From positions 4,448,001-4,512,000 of the forward strand of contig NZ_CP072913.1 of NCBI RefSeq assembly GCF_017968885.1: a DNA stretch of 64,000 bases, in the 5' to 3' direction. The position numbers and the translations under genes were made by a program. The notes beneath the pieces were generated by a model. The model was given only the letters and a program-made list of their open reading frames with translations. It ran no database searches and had not been told where the DNA came from. This DNA comes from Pseudomonas sp. Tri1. GTDB lineage: Bacteria; Pseudomonadota; Gammaproteobacteria; Pseudomonadales; Pseudomonadaceae. Shown one piece after another: positions 42,956 to 52,123 of this stretch (positions are counted from its first letter, which is position 1; each line of letters begins with the position of its first letter).

Positions 42956-43705
42956 ATGAAGATCCTGGTAGCTGTGAAACGAGTGGTCGACTACAACGTT
43001 AAAGTTCGCGTCAAAGCAGACAATTCCGGCGTCGACCTCACCAACGTCAAAATGTCGATGAACCCTTTCTGCGAAATCGCCGTAGAAGAAGCCGTACGCC
43101 TGAAAGAAAAAGGCGTGGCGACTGAGATCGTCATCGTCTCCATCGGCCCGATCACCGCCCAGGAACAACTGCGCACCGCGCTGGCACTGGGTGCCGATCG
43201 CGCCATCCTCGTCGAATCCGCCGAAGACCTGACTTCCCTGGCCGTGGCCAAGCTGCTCAAGGCCGTTGTCGACAAGGAACAGCCATCGCTGGTGATCCTC
43301 GGCAAGCAAGCCATCGACAGCGACAACAACCAGACCGGCCAGATGCTCGCGGCATTGAGCGGCTATGGTCAGGGTACGTTTGCGTCCAAGGTTGAAGTGT
43401 CCGGCGACAGCGTTGCCGTGACCCGCGAAATCGACGGCGGCGCGCAGACGGTTTCCTTGAAACTGCCGGCTATCGTCACCACCGACCTGCGTTTGAACGA
43501 GCCGCGCTACGCGTCCCTGCCAAACATCATGAAAGCCAAGAAGAAGCCGCTTGAAGTGCTGACGCCTGACGCTTTGGGCGTTTCCACCGCCTCCACCAAC
43601 AAGACCGTAAAAGTCGAAGCGCCGGCTGCACGCAGCGCGGGCATCAAGGTCAAGTCGGTGGCTGAACTGGTCGAGAAACTGAAAAACGAAGCGAAGGTGC
43701 TTTGA
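42956..43705 (+). CDS. etfB: Electron transfer flavoprotein beta subunit
   Basis: 249 residues from ATG 42956. It starts [13 protein letters not shown], with [11 protein letters not shown] as the following helix, and later D-S-D-N-N-Q-T-G-Q and [19 protein letters not shown]. The last segment is the ETF-beta recognition loop with the conserved Leu that contacts acyl-CoA dehydrogenases. It carries AMP and pairs with the alpha subunit encoded 16 bases downstream. An ETF pair inside this operon indicates a dedicated electron carrier for the dehydrogenase at 40453-41616. Confidence 0.95.
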   Translation: MKILVAVKRVVDYNVKVRVKADNSGVDLTNVKMSMNPFCEIAVEEAVRLKEKGVATEIVIVSIGPITAQEQLRTALALGADRAILVESAEDLTSLAVAKLLKAVVDKEQPSLVILGKQAIDSDNNQTGQMLAALSGYGQGTFASKVEVSGDSVAVTREIDGGAQTVSLKLPAIVTTDLRLNEPRYASLPNIMKAKKKPLEVLTPDALGVSTASTNKTVKVEAPAARSAGIKVKSVAELVEKLKNEAKVL

Positions 43706-43721
43706 ATTGGGGAGCCTGATC

Positions 43722-44651
43722 ATGACTATCTTGGTAATCGCCGAACACGATAACAAGGCGCTGGCTCCGGCCACGCTGAACACCGTTGCTGCCGCTGCCA
43801 AAATCGGTGGCGATGTCCACGTCCTGGTAGCCGGGCAGGGCGCTGGCGCCGTTGCCGAAGCTGCTGCGAAAATCGCTGGCGTGGCAAAAGTGCTGGTGGC
43901 CGACAACGCCGCCTACGCTCACCAACTGCCGGAAAACGTTGCTCCTCTGGTTGCAGAGTTGGGCAAGGGCTACAGCCACATCCTGGCTGCCGCTACTTCC
44001 AATGGCAAAAACATCCTGCCGCGCGTTGCCGCTGCCCTGGATGTCGACCAGATCTCCGAGATTATCTCGGTGGAAAGCGCCGACACCTTCAAGCGTCCGA
44101 TCTACGCCGGTAACGCGATCGCAACCGTTCAATCGAACGCTGCGGTCAAGGTCATCACCGTCCGCGCCACCGGTTTCGACCCGGTTGCCGCCGAAGGTGG
44201 TTCGGCTGCCGTTGAAGCCGTAGGCGCTGCCCACGACGCCGGTATCTCCAGCTTCGTCAACGAAGAACTGGCCAAGTCCGATCGTCCGGAACTGACCGCT
44301 GCCAAGATCGTCGTTTCCGGCGGGCGTGGCATGCAGAACGGTGACAACTTCAAGCACCTGTACGCCCTGGCCGACAAGCTGGGCGCTGCCGTCGGCGCTT
44401 CCCGCGCGGCGGTCGACGCAGGTTTCGTACCCAACGACATGCAGGTCGGCCAGACCGGCAAGATCGTTGCGCCGCAGCTGTACATCGCCGTCGGTATCTC
44501 CGGCGCGATCCAGCACCTGGCCGGCATGAAAGACTCCAAGGTGATCGTTGCGATCAACAAGGACGAAGAAGCGCCGATCTTCCAGGTGGCCGATTACGGG
44601 CTAGTGGCGGATCTCTTTGAAGCGATTCCAGAAATGGCCGCCCTGGCCTGA
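43722..44651 (+). CDS. etfA: Electron transfer flavoprotein alpha subunit
   Basis: 309 residues from ATG 43722. N-terminal [10 protein letters not shown], a middle [10 protein letters not shown], then the C-terminal FAD domain with [26 protein letters not shown] and G-I-S-G-A-I-Q-H identify ETF alpha. It binds FAD and delivers electrons from the operon's acyl-CoA dehydrogenase to ETF:ubiquinone oxidoreductase at the inner membrane. It may duplicate housekeeping etfBA elsewhere in the genome; that cannot be seen here. Confidence 0.95.
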   Translation: MTILVIAEHDNKALAPATLNTVAAAAKIGGDVHVLVAGQGAGAVAEAAAKIAGVAKVLVADNAAYAHQLPENVAPLVAELGKGYSHILAAATSNGKNILPRVAAALDVDQISEIISVESADTFKRPIYAGNAIATVQSNAAVKVITVRATGFDPVAAEGGSAAVEAVGAAHDAGISSFVNEELAKSDRPELTAAKIVVSGGRGMQNGDNFKHLYALADKLGAAVGASRAAVDAGFVPNDMQVGQTGKIVAPQLYIAVGISGAIQHLAGMKDSKVIVAINKDEEAPIFQVADYGLVADLFEAIPEMAALA

Positions 44652-44676
44652 TCACTGACCGATTGGAGCGAACAAC

Positions 44677-45522
44677 ATGAACGGCAGTTCCGATTTTTCC
44701 GCCTGGATTGGACGACGTCAGGAAAGCCAGGACCGGATCAGTTTCACTCTGGTCAGACGCATCGCCGCGACATTGGGCGAGCCGGCACCACGACCTGGTG
44801 AGCCACTGCCGCCCCTGTGGCACTGGGCATTTTTTCAGGAGCCGGTGGGCGCCAGCGAACTGGGACCGGATGGCCATCCAGCACTTGGGGGCTTTTTGCC
44901 GCCGGCCCATAACCGCAATCGTATGTGGGCGGGTAGTCGACTTGAGTTTTACCAGCCATTGATGGTGGAGGCTGACGTGACCTGTGTATCAACCATTCTC
45001 AACGTCGAAGAGAAGCACGGTCGCACGGGCTCCTTGTTGTTTGTCACGGTACGCCATGAGTATTTCCAGGACGGCAAACGTGCTCTTCAAGATGAACAAG
45101 ACATCGTCTATCGGGAACCCACTCCTCCCAAATTGAGCGGCACCGAAGCACTCCCTGAAGGCCAATGGCTGGCACGGGTCGAGCCCTCAGCGACCCTGCT
45201 GTTCCGCTACTCCGCCGTCACCTTCAATGGCCATCGTATTCACTATGACTGGCCATACGTCACAGAGACCGAAGGTTACCCGGGATTGGTGGTGCATGGT
45301 CCTTTGATCGCCACCCTGAATCTGCGTGCCTTTACCAAAGCGCACCCGAACGCGCGCTTGATGCGCTTCACCTTCCGTGGCGTCCGGCCTTTGATTTCCC
45401 CTCACCCTTTCGAAGTCGGCGGACGCCTGATAGACAGCGGCAAGGCACAGCTCTGGGCAGGCAATCAGGACGGTACAGCGCAGATCGGTGAAGTCGAGTT
45501 CAACGCGGGAGAAACACCATGA
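44677..45522 (+). CDS. Itaconyl/mesaconyl-CoA hydratase-like protein (hot-dog, FAS1-like dehydratase)
   Basis: 281 residues forming a tandem hot-dog fold. The first half has W-H-W-A-F-F-Q-E-P and H-P-A-L-G-G-F-L-P. The second has the hydratase signature F-N-G-H-R-I-H-Y-D near residues 188-196, then Y-P-G-L-V-V-H-G-P-L. This is the arrangement of mesaconyl-C4-CoA and itaconyl-CoA hydratases. It should add water to an unsaturated dicarboxylyl-CoA, giving a citramalyl-CoA-type product. The downstream lyase overlaps by four bases, so the two are coupled. Confidence 0.87.
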   Translation: MNGSSDFSAWIGRRQESQDRISFTLVRRIAATLGEPAPRPGEPLPPLWHWAFFQEPVGASELGPDGHPALGGFLPPAHNRNRMWAGSRLEFYQPLMVEADVTCVSTILNVEEKHGRTGSLLFVTVRHEYFQDGKRALQDEQDIVYREPTPPKLSGTEALPEGQWLARVEPSATLLFRYSAVTFNGHRIHYDWPYVTETEGYPGLVVHGPLIATLNLRAFTKAHPNARLMRFTFRGVRPLISPHPFEVGGRLIDSGKAQLWAGNQDGTAQIGEVEFNAGETP

Positions 45523-46334
45523 ATACGTCCATTGTTCGCTCCGCCCTGTTTGTGCCGGCCACTCGTCCAGAGCGCATACCCAAGGCCATCGCTACCGGAG
45601 CGGACCGGGTCATTGTTGATCTGGAAGATGCCGTGCAGGAAAACCTCAAGGAACAGGCCAGGGATAACCTGGAGCGCTTCTTGAGTGACAATCCGGACGC
45701 CTCGATTCTGGTGCGAGTGAATGCCCTTGATCACTGGGCTCACGTAGCAGATCTGGAGCTGTGTCGACGACACACCGGCGTGATCGGAGTTTTGCTGCCC
45801 AAAGCAGAAAGCGCGGAGCACGTCCTCACGGCTGCCAATACCCAAAAGCCGATCTGGCCCATCATCGAAAGCGCCCTGGGCCTGGCCGAACTCCAAGCGA
45901 TTGCCCAGGCCCAGGGCGTTGAACGCTTGTCGTTCGGAAGCCTTGATCTGGGCTTAGACCTGAACTTGACCACCGGCAGCCATGCCGCCGAAGAGATCCT
46001 GAGTCACGCTCGATACGCAGTACTGCTTGCAACTCGGGTGGCTGGTCTCGCTCCGGCGCTGGATGGCGTGTTTCCTTCCATACAGGACACCGTCGGCCTG
46101 CACAGCACCGTTCAGTTTGCCCGCGACATGGGATTTGGTGGCGCGTTGTGCATCCATCCGAGCCAGGTGGCAATCATCCATCAGGCGTTAAAACCAAGCC
46201 CTGAAGAATTGCGCTGGGCGCAACGCATTATCGAAGCCGCCAGCTCAGGTGACGGCGTCTTCGTGCTGGATGGGCAAATGGTCGACGCACCGGTCATCGG
46301 TCGAGCGCGCTCCATTCTGGCGCGCGCTACCTGA
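45519..46334 (+). CDS. CitE-like CoA-ester lyase (HpcH/HpaI family; citramalyl-CoA lyase candidate)
   Basis: 271 residues of the CitE TIM barrel: R-S-A-L-F-V-P-A at the start, I-V-D-L-E-D-A-V with metal-binding acidic residues, L-V-R-V-N-A, W-P-I-I-E-S-A-L-G-L, L-S-F-G-S-L-D-L and C-I-H-P-S-Q-V near the end. These match the malyl/citramalyl-CoA and beta-subunit citrate lyase group. The ATGA overlap with the hydratase supports consecutive steps. It would cleave the hydroxyacyl-CoA to acetyl-CoA and a 2-oxo acid such as pyruvate. It could also handle a homologous chain. Confidence 0.9.
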   Translation: MNTSIVRSALFVPATRPERIPKAIATGADRVIVDLEDAVQENLKEQARDNLERFLSDNPDASILVRVNALDHWAHVADLELCRRHTGVIGVLLPKAESAEHVLTAANTQKPIWPIIESALGLAELQAIAQAQGVERLSFGSLDLGLDLNLTTGSHAAEEILSHARYAVLLATRVAGLAPALDGVFPSIQDTVGLHSTVQFARDMGFGGALCIHPSQVAIIHQALKPSPEELRWAQRIIEAASSGDGVFVLDGQMVDAPVIGRARSILARAT

Positions 46335-46401
46335 TACCTGACTCAGCGACGGCAGTTTGCTTCGAAGCTACGCATTCATTCCCACCTCGCAGGACGGTGT
46401 C

Positions 46402-47793
46402 ATGACTAATGTTTCCAGCCTTACCCATGCCATTTCGATCAACCCCGCCAATGGCGAACAGATCGGCCACTACCCATTCGAATCCGAGTCGGCACTGGAG
46501 GCTGCACTGTCGCGTGCCACTGCCGGGTTCTCGGTCTGGCGACGAAAAACCGTAGAAGATCGCTCGCAGTCGTTGATCGCTTTGGCTCAGGCATTACGCG
46601 ACAACGCTGTAACAATGGCGAACATGATCACCCTGGAGATGGGCAAGCCCACCATGCAGGCGCGCGGTGAAATTGAAAAATGTGCACAGCTTTGCGAGTG
46701 GTACGCCGAACACGGCCCCGCCATGTTGGCTGCCGAACCCACACAGGTTGAGGGCGGCAAGGCACGAATTGAATATCGTCCACTGGGCCCGATTCTCGCT
46801 GTGATGCCGTGGAACTTTCCTGTCTGGCAGGTGCTTCGCGGCGCCGTTCCGGCGTTGATTGCCGGCAATACCTACGTTCTCAAACATGCGCCGAACGTGA
46901 TGGGATGCGCTTACCTGCTGCTGGAAGCCTTCAAGCAAGCCGAGTTCCCTGAAGGCGTGTTCGAGGTCATCAACGTCACCCCAAAGGGCGTTTCCACAGC
47001 CATCGCTGATCCACGCATCGCCGCAGTGACGCTCACTGGCAGTGTTCGAGCTGGCATGGCTATTGGCTCGCAGGCGGGTGCAGCCTTGAAGAAGTGCGTG
47101 TTGGAACTGGGTGGCTCAGATCCATTCATTGTGCTCAACGACGCCGACCTGGACGAAGCCGTCAAAGCCGCTGTGATTGGCCGCTACCAAAACACCGGAC
47201 AAGTCTGCGCGGCGGCCAAACGCCTGATTGTCGAGCAAGGCGTTGTCGAGGAGTTTACCCGCAAGTTTGTCGAATCTACCTGCAAGTTGGTCGTTGGCGA
47301 TCCGCTGGCCACAGACACTTACATCGGCCCCATGGCCCGCTTTGATCTGCGCGATGAACTGGATCGTCAGGTCCGAGACACCTTGGAAGAAGGCGCGACC
47401 TTGTTGTTGGGCGGCAGAAAGGCTGAAGGGCCTGGCAACTTCTACGAGCCTACGGTGCTCGGAGATGTCACCGACCAGATGACCTCATTCAAACAGGAAT
47501 TGTTTGGACCCGTCGCATCGATCATCACTGCGCGGGACGCCGCACATGCACTCCAACTGGCCAATGACAGTGAGTTCGGGCTCGCCTCGACCATCTACAC
47601 ACGCAATCTCGAACTGGCCCAGAAGCTGGCCGGCGAACTGGAAACCGGAGGCGTGTTCATCAATGGTTATTGCGCAACCGACCCACGCGTCACTTTCGGA
47701 GGCGTAAAGAAAAGCGGTTTTGGCCGTGAGCTGTCGCATTTCGGTGTGCGCGAATTCTGTAATGCGCAGACCGTCTGGCTGGACCGTTACTAA
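46402..47793 (+). CDS. NAD(P)-dependent succinate-semialdehyde dehydrogenase-like aldehyde dehydrogenase
   Basis: 463 residues from ATG 46402; the open frame to 46357 is ignored. ALDH features are complete: V-M-P-W-N-F-P-V-W near residue 135, T-L-T-G-S-V-R-A-G, catalytic Glu235 in L-E-L-G-G-S and Cys269 in N-T-G-Q-V-C, then F-G-P-V-A. The P-W-N-F-P-V-W form and length match YneI/Sad-type succinate-semialdehyde dehydrogenases. It could oxidise the aldehyde made by the decarboxylase at the start of the operon to a substituted succinate, which the CoA-transferase would then activate. Confidence 0.9.
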   Translation: MTNVSSLTHAISINPANGEQIGHYPFESESALEAALSRATAGFSVWRRKTVEDRSQSLIALAQALRDNAVTMANMITLEMGKPTMQARGEIEKCAQLCEWYAEHGPAMLAAEPTQVEGGKARIEYRPLGPILAVMPWNFPVWQVLRGAVPALIAGNTYVLKHAPNVMGCAYLLLEAFKQAEFPEGVFEVINVTPKGVSTAIADPRIAAVTLTGSVRAGMAIGSQAGAALKKCVLELGGSDPFIVLNDADLDEAVKAAVIGRYQNTGQVCAAAKRLIVEQGVVEEFTRKFVESTCKLVVGDPLATDTYIGPMARFDLRDELDRQVRDTLEEGATLLLGGRKAEGPGNFYEPTVLGDVTDQMTSFKQELFGPVASIITARDAAHALQLANDSEFGLASTIYTRNLELAQKLAGELETGGVFINGYCATDPRVTFGGVKKSGFGRELSHFGVREFCNAQTVWLDRY

Positions 47794-47888
47794 CAACAAT
47801 CAAGTCGCCAAGCCCCGCGAGACCTCTCGCCGAGCCAAAGATGAGCGAGTCCGAAAAAGACTCGTCTCCCCCTCATGAGGAGCTTTTG

Positions 47889-48802
47889 ATGCGTGCCTTC
47901 CCTGTAATCCTGGGCGCTACCCTAACTGCGGCCTTAATCAGTACCCCACTCATGGCTGCCGAACCTACCGGCACGCTCGAGAAAATCAAGACCTCGGGAC
48001 CATCACCCTGGGCCACCGAGACTCGTCCATTCCCTTCTCTTACATTGCCGACGGATCCGGTCAGCCGGTGGGCTACTCCCATGACATTCAATTAAAGATT
48101 GTCGAGGCGATCAAGCAAGAACTCGGTATGCCCAAGCTGAACGTACGATACAACCTGGTGACATCACAGACGCGAATCCCGCTGGTGCAAAACGGCACTG
48201 TGGATCTGGAGTGCGGCTCCACAACCAATACCGCCGAGAGAGCCCGGCAGGTCGACTTCTCGGTCGGTATTTTTGAAGCCAGCACCCGCCTGTTGGTCAG
48301 GAAGGATTCGGTCTACAAAGATTTCCAGGATCTCTACGGAAAGAACGTAGTAACGACTGCTGGCAGCACTGCCGAGCGGATGCTCAAGGTCATGAATGCC
48401 GAGAAAAAGATGGGCATGAACGTCATCTCAGCCAAAGACATTGGCGAGTCTTATCAAATGCTCGAGTCCGGTCGCGCCGTTGCGTTCATGCAGGACGACG
48501 CATTGTTGGCGGGTGAGATGGCCAAGGCAAAGAAACCGGAAGATTGGGTGGTGACCGGCACCCCGCAATCCAACGAGATCTATGGTTGCACAATGCGTCG
48601 GGGGGATCCTGATCTCAAAAAGATCGTGGATGACTCGATCAAGTCACTTTTCGCCTCGGGAGAAATCAACACCATCTACGATAAATGGTTTACTCAGCCC
48701 ATCCCTCCCAAAGGCTTGAATCTCAAATTCCCCATGAGCACAGAGCTCAAAACAATCATCGCCCACCCCAATGACCAACCGGCGCCAGAAAAGGCTCTTT
48801 AG
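47889..48802 (+). pseudogene. Amino-acid-type ABC periplasmic binding protein, frameshifted
   Basis: The gene starts at ATG 47889 with GAGGAG upstream and a signal peptide ending M-A-A-E-P. After K-I-K-T-S-G the frame is lost near 47998. A one-base gain there would give T-I-T-L-G-H-R-D-S-S-I-P-F-S and continue into the second frame, G-Q-P-V-G-Y-S-H-D-I-Q, which runs to 48802 with C-G-S-T-T-N-T and W-F-T-Q-P-I-P-P. The family (glutamate/aspartate-binding, GltI-like) is clear. No permease or ATPase gene follows. Either the gene is a recent pseudogene or the assembly lacks one base. Confidence 0.85.
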
Positions 48803-48964
48803 GTCGCCCCTTCTGTTGGAGCGACCAAGACACAGCAAGGTTGTCTTTTTGTGCCATAACCTTGGTATCAGCTGAAGATTCCACCCAGAGCCAGTCGTTT
48901 TGTAGGGTAAAAACGACCAAAAATAAAAAAGGGTCGCGAGATAAAATCTCGCAACCCTTTGAAT
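48803..48964. other. Gap between catabolic operon and island
   Basis: It holds no gene. It contains the terminator at 48931-48957, probably the original terminator of tRNA-Pro before the island inserted, and ends at the left copy of the tRNA-derived direct repeat. Confidence 0.6.
48920..48957 (-). terminator. Rho-independent terminator (minus strand)
   Basis: On the minus strand, arms gggttgcgag and ctcgcgaccc pair around attttat and are followed by ttttttattttt. It stands just downstream of the displaced tRNA-Pro 3' end, so it was probably that gene's terminator before the island separated them. Confidence 0.8.
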
Positions 48965-49011
48965 ATATGGTCGGGACGGAGTGATTCGAACACTCGACCC
49001 CTAGCACCCCA
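48965..49011. repeat. Attachment-site repeat, left copy (3' part of tRNA-Pro)
   Basis: These 47 bases are identical to 57346-57392, which contain the CCA end, T-arm, variable loop and part of the anticodon arm of tRNA-Pro. After position 49011 the sequences diverge. This is the duplicated attachment site left by integration into the tRNA gene; the copy here has no 5' tRNA half. Confidence 0.92.
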
Positions 49012-49145
49012 CGCTGGGAGCTATATAGAGATAACCTGCTGATAATAAAGAAATTTAACGCCATCATCGGATGCCAAATAACGCCATTTCTTGTGCTTAT
49101 GCAAACGGTAGCCCGTGGCCTGTAGCGTAGGTTTTGCGCGAAGAT

Positions 49146-49405
49146 TTATCCAAACCTGATAGCACAGGAGTCGCAATATTGACGTCCCGCCAACGTCTGA
49201 TTGCTGCATTGTTGGTTGTAGCAGCCTTCCATCAATGATGGATCAACATGGTTTTTAAACACGCTCAGCTGTTTTTTTGTAAGTGAGTCGAGTCCTTCTG
49301 CCAAGACCAGTTTTGCGATCCCGCCAACTGCACCGTCCAGTCCCGCCTCGATAAGTTCCTTCAGTGCTTCCTCTTGATCTTCTCAGTAAGTGTCTCGTAA
49401 ATCAC
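49146..49405 (-). pseudogene. Small phage-type gene with Cys pairs, frameshifted
   Basis: From GTG 49405 (gaggtg six bases upstream) the minus strand reads I-Y-E-T-L-T-E-K-I and then loses frame near 49378. The other frame continues E-E-A-L-K-E-L-I-E-A-G-L-D and ends G-C-Y-N-Q-Q-C, then Y-C-D-S-C-A-I-R-F-G before TAA at 49146. The two cysteine pairs could bind zinc. One missing or extra base would restore an 86-residue protein. Its role is unknown. Confidence 0.5.
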
Positions 49406-49631
49406 TTGCTCACCTCAAAGTCACTAAATGCTCATTTTTGAACGTGAAATAGGCCGCTTGCTACCTCACTCGTCTTTGTACCATCAAATTTTGACGTTAC
49501 TCAACGTTCGAACTCATTACTCGGCAATCCTAGCCACCCGAATGAACTCCCCTCCGCGCCCAACGGCAACCAGCGGAAGGATCGTGTGCATCCGGAATTT
49601 GTTGGATCGACACCGTCCCCTGGAGGCAACA

Positions 49632-50051
49632 ATGAACGCAGCACTGAAGATTTGTCAGGCCATGCACGACGGCCAGTTGCCTTCGACGGTGAGCGAAAGC
49701 CCTTGGGAGGTTGCGCGGGCTGAGTGGCTGTACAACGCGACTGAGGATCTGTTGCGGGGTGTGGATATGAAGGTCCAGCGCCGTATACGTCAGCCTCAGG
49801 GTGTCACCGTGGCCGCCCTTGCCTTGGCCGTGGATGAGCACGTGAACAACCGGCTGGCGGACTGCAAGGTCAACACCCCTGCCCTGGGCTGGCTGCGGCT
49901 ATCGGCAGATGGCCGGGCCGACAGGAACGCCATGGCCGAACTCCTAGGCCCCAGCGCCCCCCTCGGCAAGCTCGTCGAAATCGCACAGACCCTACTTGAG
50001 ACCTTGGTCGATGAAGCCTTGACCGCTCAGGCAGAGGACGCAGAACTGTGA
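49632..50051 (+). CDS. Phage-type hypothetical protein
   Basis: 139 residues from ATG 49632, which has GGAGG five bases upstream; the longer frame to 49428 is ignored. The protein is helical and acidic at the end (A-L-T-A-Q-A-E-D-A-E-L), with R-A-E-W-L-Y-N-A-T-E-D-L-L-R-G-V near the middle. It is not recognised. It overlaps the next gene by four bases (GTGA), so the two are coupled. Confidence 0.65.
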   Translation: MNAALKICQAMHDGQLPSTVSESPWEVARAEWLYNATEDLLRGVDMKVQRRIRQPQGVTVAALALAVDEHVNNRLADCKVNTPALGWLRLSADGRADRNAMAELLGPSAPLGKLVEIAQTLLETLVDEALTAQAEDAEL

Positions 50052-50230
50052 GCCCTCACATCCTCATCGACCAGGCACTGGAAAGCCTGGAGCCCCCGGA
50101 GAGTCCTCCAGGATCCAGCAAAGTCGTGCTGCACATGATCACCAAAATGATGGAAGGCGGCGTCATCTCAGTCGAAGAGTTCAACCACTACTGCAAGCGC
50201 CTCCTGAAAATCACCAGGCAGCGCACGTAG
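50048..50230 (+). CDS. Small phage-type hypothetical protein
   Basis: 60 residues from GTG 50048, overlapping the previous stop. It has a Pro/Ser-rich first third and a basic helix, H-Y-C-K-R-L-L-K-I-T-R-Q-R, at the end. No function is recognised; phage early regions often hold such small genes. Confidence 0.55.
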   Translation: MSPHILIDQALESLEPPESPPGSSKVVLHMITKMMEGGVISVEEFNHYCKRLLKITRQRT

Positions 50231-50247
50231 GCGTTATGAGTACTGCA

Positions 50248-50604
50248 CCGGTCTGACGCCATCAAGAAGGCCTTGTCGATGCCTGGCTTCAGCGCAGACG
50301 TGTTCCTGGGATTGTTCGACGATGAAACCTATGTCGAGCAGAGCTGAAGGAAGAACAGGCCATTGAGCAGGCTGTGGACAAAGACGCCGAGGTCCTGCGC
50401 CAGAAACAGGAACGCCCTGACTGGCTCAACTCAGCGATCGAGACGATCGGCAAGGCCGTAACCAGCCACGAACTGAAGATGCTGAACGTCAAGTACATCC
50501 GCGAAGCGACCCGCCGCAACGAGCCGACTTTCATCGCCCGTATCACTCGCGCTTTTGAAGAGCGCAAAGCCGTCCTGGAGCCAGGCAAGGAGAACGCAGC
50601 ATGA
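50248..50604 (+). pseudogene. Remnant of a phage recombination/replication gene, frameshifted
   Basis: One frame reads S-D-A-I-K-K-A-L-S-M-P-G-F-S-A-D-V-F-L-G-L-F-D with no start, then stops near 50346. The next frame continues A-E-L-K-E-E-Q-A-I-E-Q-A-V, then R-P-D-W-L-N-S-A-I-E-T-I-G-K and ends E-P-G-K-E-N-A-A at 50604. Together they look like the C-terminal part of one phage gene lying before Gp157 and SSB, where single-strand annealing proteins are usual. The 5' part is missing. Confidence 0.5.
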
Positions 50605-51160
50605 CCCAGCTCTACGCGCTCACCGGCAAGCTGAACTCCAGGCCATGGCCGACACGGATGATGAGGGCCTGAGAGAGGCCTTGCAGCACGCAATAGACGA
50701 GATCCAAAGCGAGTTCGAGGTGAAGGCCGACAACATCGTCATGCTGCGCCGGAACATCGAAAGCGATGTAACCGCGATTGAAAACGAGATCGAACGCCTG
50801 GCCGAGCTCAAGCGCATCAAGACCAACAGTGTGTCGCAGATCAGCGACTACCTTCGCCGGAACATGGAGGCTGCCGGGCTCAAGTCGATCAAGCGTCCGC
50901 TGTTCACCATCACCCTGGCACTGGGCAAGGAGAAGGTCATCGTCGACAACGAAGATGCGGTGCCGGACGAGCTGACCGCCGTGAAAACCAGCATCGCACC
51001 GGACAAAAACGCCATCGCCGCCAAGCTCAAGGAAATCCGCGAACACAACGAGGCGGTCCGCAAGCGCATGGCCACCGGCGAAGACGCCGAGCACGAACTT
51101 CTGCCCGAACCCACGTGGGCCCACCTTGAGCGCGGTGATAGCGCCATTCGCATCAAATAG
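50601..51160 (+). pseudogene. Siphovirus Gp157-like protein, frameshifted near the start
   Basis: ATG 50601 begins M-T-Q-L-Y-A-L-T-G-K-L, then the frame is lost near 50632 by what looks like a four-base deletion. The other frame continues A-E-L-Q-A-M-A-D-T-D-D-E-G and runs to 51160 with D-N-I-V-M-L-R-R-N-I-E-S-D, Y-L-R-R-N-M-E-A-A-G and W-A-H-L-E-R-G-D. This is the coiled, charged pattern of Gp157 (phage-resistance/early protein). About 165 of 187 residues remain in one frame, so a shorter product from an internal start is possible. Confidence 0.7.
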
Positions 51161-51168
51161 GAGGCCCC

Positions 51169-51681
51169 ATGGCCCGTGGAGTAAACAAAGTCATCCTGGT
51201 CGGCACCTGTGGCCAGGAGCCAGATGTCCGCTACCTGCCCAACGGCAACGCGGTCACGAACTTGAGCCTTGCCACTAGCGAGCAATGGACGGACAAGCAG
51301 ACCGGCCAGAAGGTCGAGAAGACCGAGTGGCACCGCGTCACGTTGTTCGGGAAGGTGGCCGAGATCGCCGGCGAGTACCTGACAAAGGGGTCCCAGGTCT
51401 ACATCGAGGGCAAGCTGCAAACTCGGGAGTGGGAGAAGGACGGCATCAAGCGCTACAGCACTGAGGTGCACGTCGACATGCGCGGCACGATGCAGATCCT
51501 GGGATCGCCGGCGCACCGCCAGGCTGGCACGAATGCCCAGCGTCCCACCGGGCAACGTCAGCAACAACCCAGGCCACAACAGGCTTCCCCGCAAAACAGC
51601 CAGCAAGGCGCGCCGCCGGACTTCGACAGCTTCGACGACGACATCCCCTTCGCCCCTCATCACCATTTAAACGGTGCCTGA
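51169..51681 (+). CDS. ssb: Single-stranded DNA-binding protein (phage type)
   Basis: 170 residues. The OB-fold is standard: [36 protein letters not shown] and [13 protein letters not shown] Gln/Pro-rich linker leads to the acidic tail [10 protein letters not shown]. Unlike chromosomal SSB, nine extra residues (A-P-H-H-H-L-N-G-A) follow the tip, which may weaken binding of host SSB partners. It protects ssDNA during phage replication or annealing. Confidence 0.95.
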   Translation: MARGVNKVILVGTCGQEPDVRYLPNGNAVTNLSLATSEQWTDKQTGQKVEKTEWHRVTLFGKVAEIAGEYLTKGSQVYIEGKLQTREWEKDGIKRYSTEVHVDMRGTMQILGSPAHRQAGTNAQRPTGQRQQQPRPQQASPQNSQQGAPPDFDSFDDDIPFAPHHHLNGA

Positions 51682-51682
51682 C

Positions 51683-52039
51683 ATGGACCAAGCAATCGCA
51701 GAAGCCGCCAAGCGGCAGAGTGCACTGGAGGCGGCGAAAGCTGCCTTCTTCGCATCTGGAGGAACGGCCCAGCAAATCCCGACCGGCGTCGGCAAGGACA
51801 GCCCTAGTGCCGTGAAGGTTTCGAAAACGCCATACGGCTATCGAAACATCGAAGCGCAGAAGACCAAGCGCGGCCGCATCATCACCCAGGAAGAGCGCGA
51901 CAAGATCGCTGTCGAGCTGATGGAGTGCAAGGCAACCGGCATGACCCGAAACAAGGCCTGCAAGCACCTGGACATCAGCACGACGCTCGCCCGGCGGATC
52001 GTTGCGGACTACTCGCTCGATTACCCGACAAGCGCCTGA
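51683..52039 (+). CDS. Phage-type hypothetical protein with C-terminal helix-turn-helix-like region
   Basis: 118 residues from ATG 51683 (GTG 51674, overlapping ssb, is an alternative). The second half reads I-T-Q-E-E-R-D-K-I-A-V-E-L-M-E, then T-R-N-K-A-C-K-H-L-D-I-S-T-T-L-A-R-R-I-V-A-D-Y, which resembles a helix-turn-helix. It may bind DNA. The role is not known. Confidence 0.6.
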   Translation: MDQAIAEAAKRQSALEAAKAAFFASGGTAQQIPTGVGKDSPSAVKVSKTPYGYRNIEAQKTKRGRIITQEERDKIAVELMECKATGMTRNKACKHLDISTTLARRIVADYSLDYPTSA

Positions 52040-52123
52040 TGCGCAGATTCAGCAGTCGCACCCAACAACGCAAACGACAGACCTGGCTGGACTTGCCGGC
52101 CAGCGGAATTGAAGAGGTAGGCC

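Noticed and set aside
48965..49011. A second complete tRNA gene
   Set aside because: Only the 3' part of tRNA-Pro is present; no acceptor 5' strand or D-arm follows.
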